NCBI GenBank assembly: GCA_025454125.1
Contig: JALOPA010000074.1
Span: 1-7,510, forward strand
Source: Thermodesulfobacteriota bacterium
GTDB taxonomy: Bacteria; Desulfobacterota; DSM-4660; Desulfatiglandales; HGW-15
DNA: 7,510 nt
Direction of reading: 5' to 3'
Shown here: positions 6,403 to 7,510 of the stretch, piece by piece
How positions within the stretch are numbered: position 1 is the stretch's first letter
Layout of the letters: each line of letters begins with the position of its first letter
Translations under genes and position numbers: made by a program
The notes under the pieces: generated by a model
Database searches by the model: none
The model's input: only the letters and a program-made list of their open reading frames with translations
What the model was told of the DNA's origin: nothing

Positions 6403-7134
6403 CTACATGCCCGAAGACGCGCTGTCTCTTCCAGCGCCCGTTTTAGCCTTGTTAAACGACCAGTCCTCTTCCCTGACCAGTTTCCGGTAGAGGTGATAGA
6501 AAAACACTCCCATCAGCTCTCTGCCTCGAATCCCTCTTTCCAGGTTTTCTTCAGCCGTGAACTTTTCGAGCTCCGTACTCATGAAACTCCCGTGGGCAAT
6601 TTTAACAATCGGTCTGAACAGATCCGTGTAGCGCCTCGCAGACTCCGGATCGACGCCGTCCTTGGGCCCAAAACCCGCACGATCCAGATCGACCAGCAGT
6701 TTCCCGATAATGACATCATCCTGAGAATAGACTTTCTGCCCTTCCCGCACGACCGAGGAGATGACTCCCCATTCCTCGAATTTCTTGATCCATTTCTTTG
6801 CCATCCCCGTGGCCTTTGCCAAAGCCTCCTCGCCCACCACTTCTTTTTGAAGAAATTGGTCCAGAGGACTGAAGTAGCCTATTCGCAGTTCCAACAGGGA
6901 TTTCAACTCCTGAAACTTGTTCTGTTGTTTAACGATTTTCTTGATGAGGGACAAGGGGAGGAAGAAGTGGTCCTGGATCTGCTTGATCAGGAGGATGCGC
7001 TCGATGAAGCTCTCGTCGTAGTCGGATACATTCTTACCTTTTTTCCTGGGTCTTGGTATGAACCCTTCCCGGACATAGTAGTGGATCGTCTCTTTAGGAA
7101 CACTCGTACGCCGTGAGAGTTCACTGATCTTCAA
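6403..7134 (-). CDS. MerR-family transcriptional regulator with a second MerR-like HTH
   Basis: A 243-residue cytoplasmic DNA-binding protein. Residues 1-70 form a MerR winged helix: KISELSRRTSVPKETIHYYV (2-21), REGFIPRP, SDYDESFIERI (37-47) and LPLSLIKKIV (59-68). Residues 102-157 repeat the pattern in weaker form: EEALAKATGMAKKWIKKFEE (102-121), WGVIS, KVYSQDDVIIGKLLVDLDRA (134-153), GF. This suggests a tandem or duplicated HTH. The rest (about 160-243) is not recognised and has no cysteine metal-binding motif, so metal sensing is unlikely; an acyl-CoA or organic acid effector is plausible given the neighbours. I chose TTG at 7134 because GGAG (7141-7144) lies 6 nt upstream and the protein then begins MKISELS, as usual for MerR. 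A GTG at 7146 would add four residues and has no good ribosome site. It is the first gene of the transporter operon and is likely autoregulated. Confidence 0.88.
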   Translation of the reverse strand: MKISELSRRTSVPKETIHYYVREGFIPRPRKKGKNVSDYDESFIERILLIKQIQDHFFLPLSLIKKIVKQQNKFQELKSLLELRIGYFSPLDQFLQKEVVGEEALAKATGMAKKWIKKFEEWGVISSVVREGQKVYSQDDVIIGKLLVDLDRAGFGPKDGVDPESARRYTDLFRPIVKIAHGSFMSTELEKFTAEENLERGIRGRELMGVFFYHLYRKLVREEDWSFNKAKTGAGRDSASSGM

Positions 7135-7140
7135 TCTTTG

Positions 7141-7144
7141 CTCC
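7141..7144 (-). promoter_or_regulatory. Ribosome binding site supporting a TTG start for the regulator
   Basis: GGAG on the minus strand, 6 nt before TTG at 7134. It overlaps the alternative GTG codon at 7146-7144, which itself has no purine-rich site at useful distance upstream (the sequence there is CCTATATCA). Confidence 0.55.
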
Positions 7145-7192
7145 ACTGATATAGGAAGGAAAGGACGCAGAAAGGTATAAAGCGATGTTTAT

Positions 7193-7221
7193 CCTTTATC
7201 GAAGATCATTTTTCGTGTCAA
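7193..7221 (-). promoter_or_regulatory. Candidate promoter for the regulator-transporter operon
   Basis: On the minus strand a perfect -35 hexamer TTGACA (7216-7221) is followed after 17 bp by TAAAGG (7193-7198), a weak -10 with T, A and A in the consensus places of TATAAT. GATAAA (7195-7200) at 15 bp spacing is another option. The transcript would begin about 50 nt before the regulator start. The TTGAC part lies inside one arm of the palindrome at 7217-7245, so a bound protein would affect this promoter. A strong -35 with a poor -10 suits an activator-dependent promoter, but this is inference. Confidence 0.5.
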
Positions 7222-7245
7222 GAAAAAAACATAAATTTTCTTGAC
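7217..7245. promoter_or_regulatory. Palindromic operator candidate between the divergent genes
   Basis: GTCAAGAAAA (7217-7226) and TTTTCTTGAC (7236-7245) are perfect 10-bp inverted repeats separated by 9 bp of AT-rich sequence. The centres of the arms are 19 bp apart, roughly two helical turns, as expected for a dimeric regulator. Each arm contributes TTGAC of a -35 hexamer, reading leftward on the minus strand and rightward on the plus strand, so one bound dimer could control both transcripts. The adjacent MerR-type regulator is the obvious candidate, although MerR proteins usually bind between -35 and -10; a regulator encoded elsewhere is possible. Confidence 0.65.
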
Positions 7246-7270
7246 TTAGCTGTATAGCGTGGAGTAAAGC
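7241..7270 (+). promoter_or_regulatory. Candidate promoter for the crotonase-family gene
   Basis: TTGACT (7241-7246) is followed after 18 bp by TAAAGC (7265-7270), a weak -10. It mirrors the minus-strand pair TTGACA-17-TAAAGG on the other side of the palindrome, which is the main reason to propose it. It implies a 5' leader of about 85-90 nt before the start at 7365. The leader up to the Shine-Dalgarno site shows no ORF or riboswitch that I can name. Confidence 0.4.
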
Positions 7271-7276
7271 TCTACG
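7258..7276. promoter_or_regulatory. Small inverted repeat around the plus-strand -10 candidate
   Basis: CGTGGAG (7258-7264) and CTCTACG (7270-7276) are complementary except for one position that would be a G-U pair in RNA, around a 5-nt TAAAG loop. The -10 candidate lies in the loop and overlaps the right arm by one base. It could be a second operator; it is short enough to be chance. Confidence 0.3.
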
Positions 7277-7349
7277 TAATTTCAGAAGTTCGCACATCCT
7301 CTCCGCTTATCTCTTGCACGACACACTTTGCTGTTTTGTCCCTTTTATT

Positions 7350-7355
7350 AAGGAG
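7350..7355 (+). promoter_or_regulatory. Ribosome binding site of the crotonase-family gene
   Basis: AAGGAG lies 9 nt before the ATG at 7365, in an AT-rich context (TTTTATTAAGGAG). It fixes the start of the partial plus-strand gene. Confidence 0.8.
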
Positions 7356-7364
7356 ATGCCTGCT

Positions 7365-7510
7365 ATGAGGACAGACTACTCGACGATAAAGGTGGACCTG
7401 AAGAACCACATTGCCGTGCTCACCATCGACAACCCGCCGGTAAACCAGATGTCGCCGCAACTGATGAAGGACTTCGCCGAAGCCGTGGCAGAGTCTTATA
7501 AAGACGCTCA
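7365..7510 (+). CDS. Enoyl-CoA hydratase/isomerase (crotonase) family protein, N-terminal part
   Basis: Only the first 48 codons are in the window. They read MRTDYSTIKVDL, then KNHIAVLTIDNPPVNQMSPQ (residues 13-32), LMKDFAEAVAESYKDA. The pattern of hydrophobic strand (IAVLTID), then NPPVNQMSPQLM and an amphipathic helix is the classic start of crotonase-fold enzymes acting on CoA esters. The catalytic and oxyanion-hole residues lie beyond the right edge, so hydratase, isomerase or the N-terminal half of a FadB/FadJ-like hydratase-dehydrogenase fusion cannot be told apart. The ATG has AAGGAG 9 nt upstream. The gene is divergent from the regulator-transporter operon and probably shares its control region, which suggests that it processes the acyl-CoA made by the operon's ligase. 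Confidence 0.85.
   Translation, partial: MRTDYSTIKVDLKNHIAVLTIDNPPVNQMSPQLMKDFAEAVAESYKDA

Noticed and set aside
6388..7116. 242-codon plus-strand open frame opposite the regulator
   Set aside because: The regulator on the minus strand has a clear MerR HTH and a ribosome site; the opposite frame has neither a domain nor a plausible ribosome site.
7272..7460. 62-codon minus-strand ORF over the divergent region
   Set aside because: It overlaps the start of the crotonase-family gene and the leader, has no family features, and is best explained as chance.

Overview
The window holds most of one minus-strand operon for a periplasmic-binding-protein ABC importer of the branched-chain/hydrophobic amino acid (HAAT, Liv) type. 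In transcription order it runs: MerR-type regulator (7134-6403), secreted substrate-binding protein LivK-like (6349-5033), permease LivH (4904-4035), permease LivM (4038-2992), AMP-forming acyl-CoA synthetase (2777-1068), ATPase LivG (1066-299) and ATPase LivF (302-1, cut by the window edge). A plus-strand gene of the enoyl-CoA hydratase (crotonase) family starts at 7365 and runs off the right edge. About 230 bp separate it from the regulator gene and look like a divergent control region.

The genes suggest a Gram-negative, moderately GC-rich bacterium: there is a Sec signal peptide without a lipobox, and Shine-Dalgarno sites are of AAGGAG type. Liv cassettes that carry an acyl-CoA ligase, next to beta-oxidation-type genes, are familiar from Desulfobacterota and Betaproteobacteria. 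I favour a sulfate-reducer-like Desulfobacterota, but this is inference from gene content and protein character; no taxonomic marker is present.

The likely joint function is uptake and immediate CoA activation of a carboxylic acid. LivK captures it in the periplasm, LivHM with LivGF import it, and the ligase converts it to an acyl-CoA. A crotonase-family enzyme transcribed from the same control region would then act on the CoA ester. The substrate cannot be read from the sequence; a fatty, aromatic or branched-chain acid is more likely than a free amino acid because of the ligase.

Regulation appears centred on 7193-7276. A perfect 10-bp inverted repeat (7217-7226 and 7236-7245) places a TTGAC -35-like hexamer at each outer edge, pointing away from each other toward the two transcripts. 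No intrinsic terminator was found inside the operon. Two gene gaps (2778-2991 and 4905-5032) hold inverted-repeat elements that could fold in the mRNA.

The most unusual points are: a CxxC-x10-CxxC zinc-ribbon-like tail on LivM; a second, degenerate MerR-like helix-turn-helix inside the regulator; the ligase gene placed between the permease and ATPase genes; family-atypical insertions in both ATPases; and an intergenic element made of inverted arrays of a 7-bp unit.
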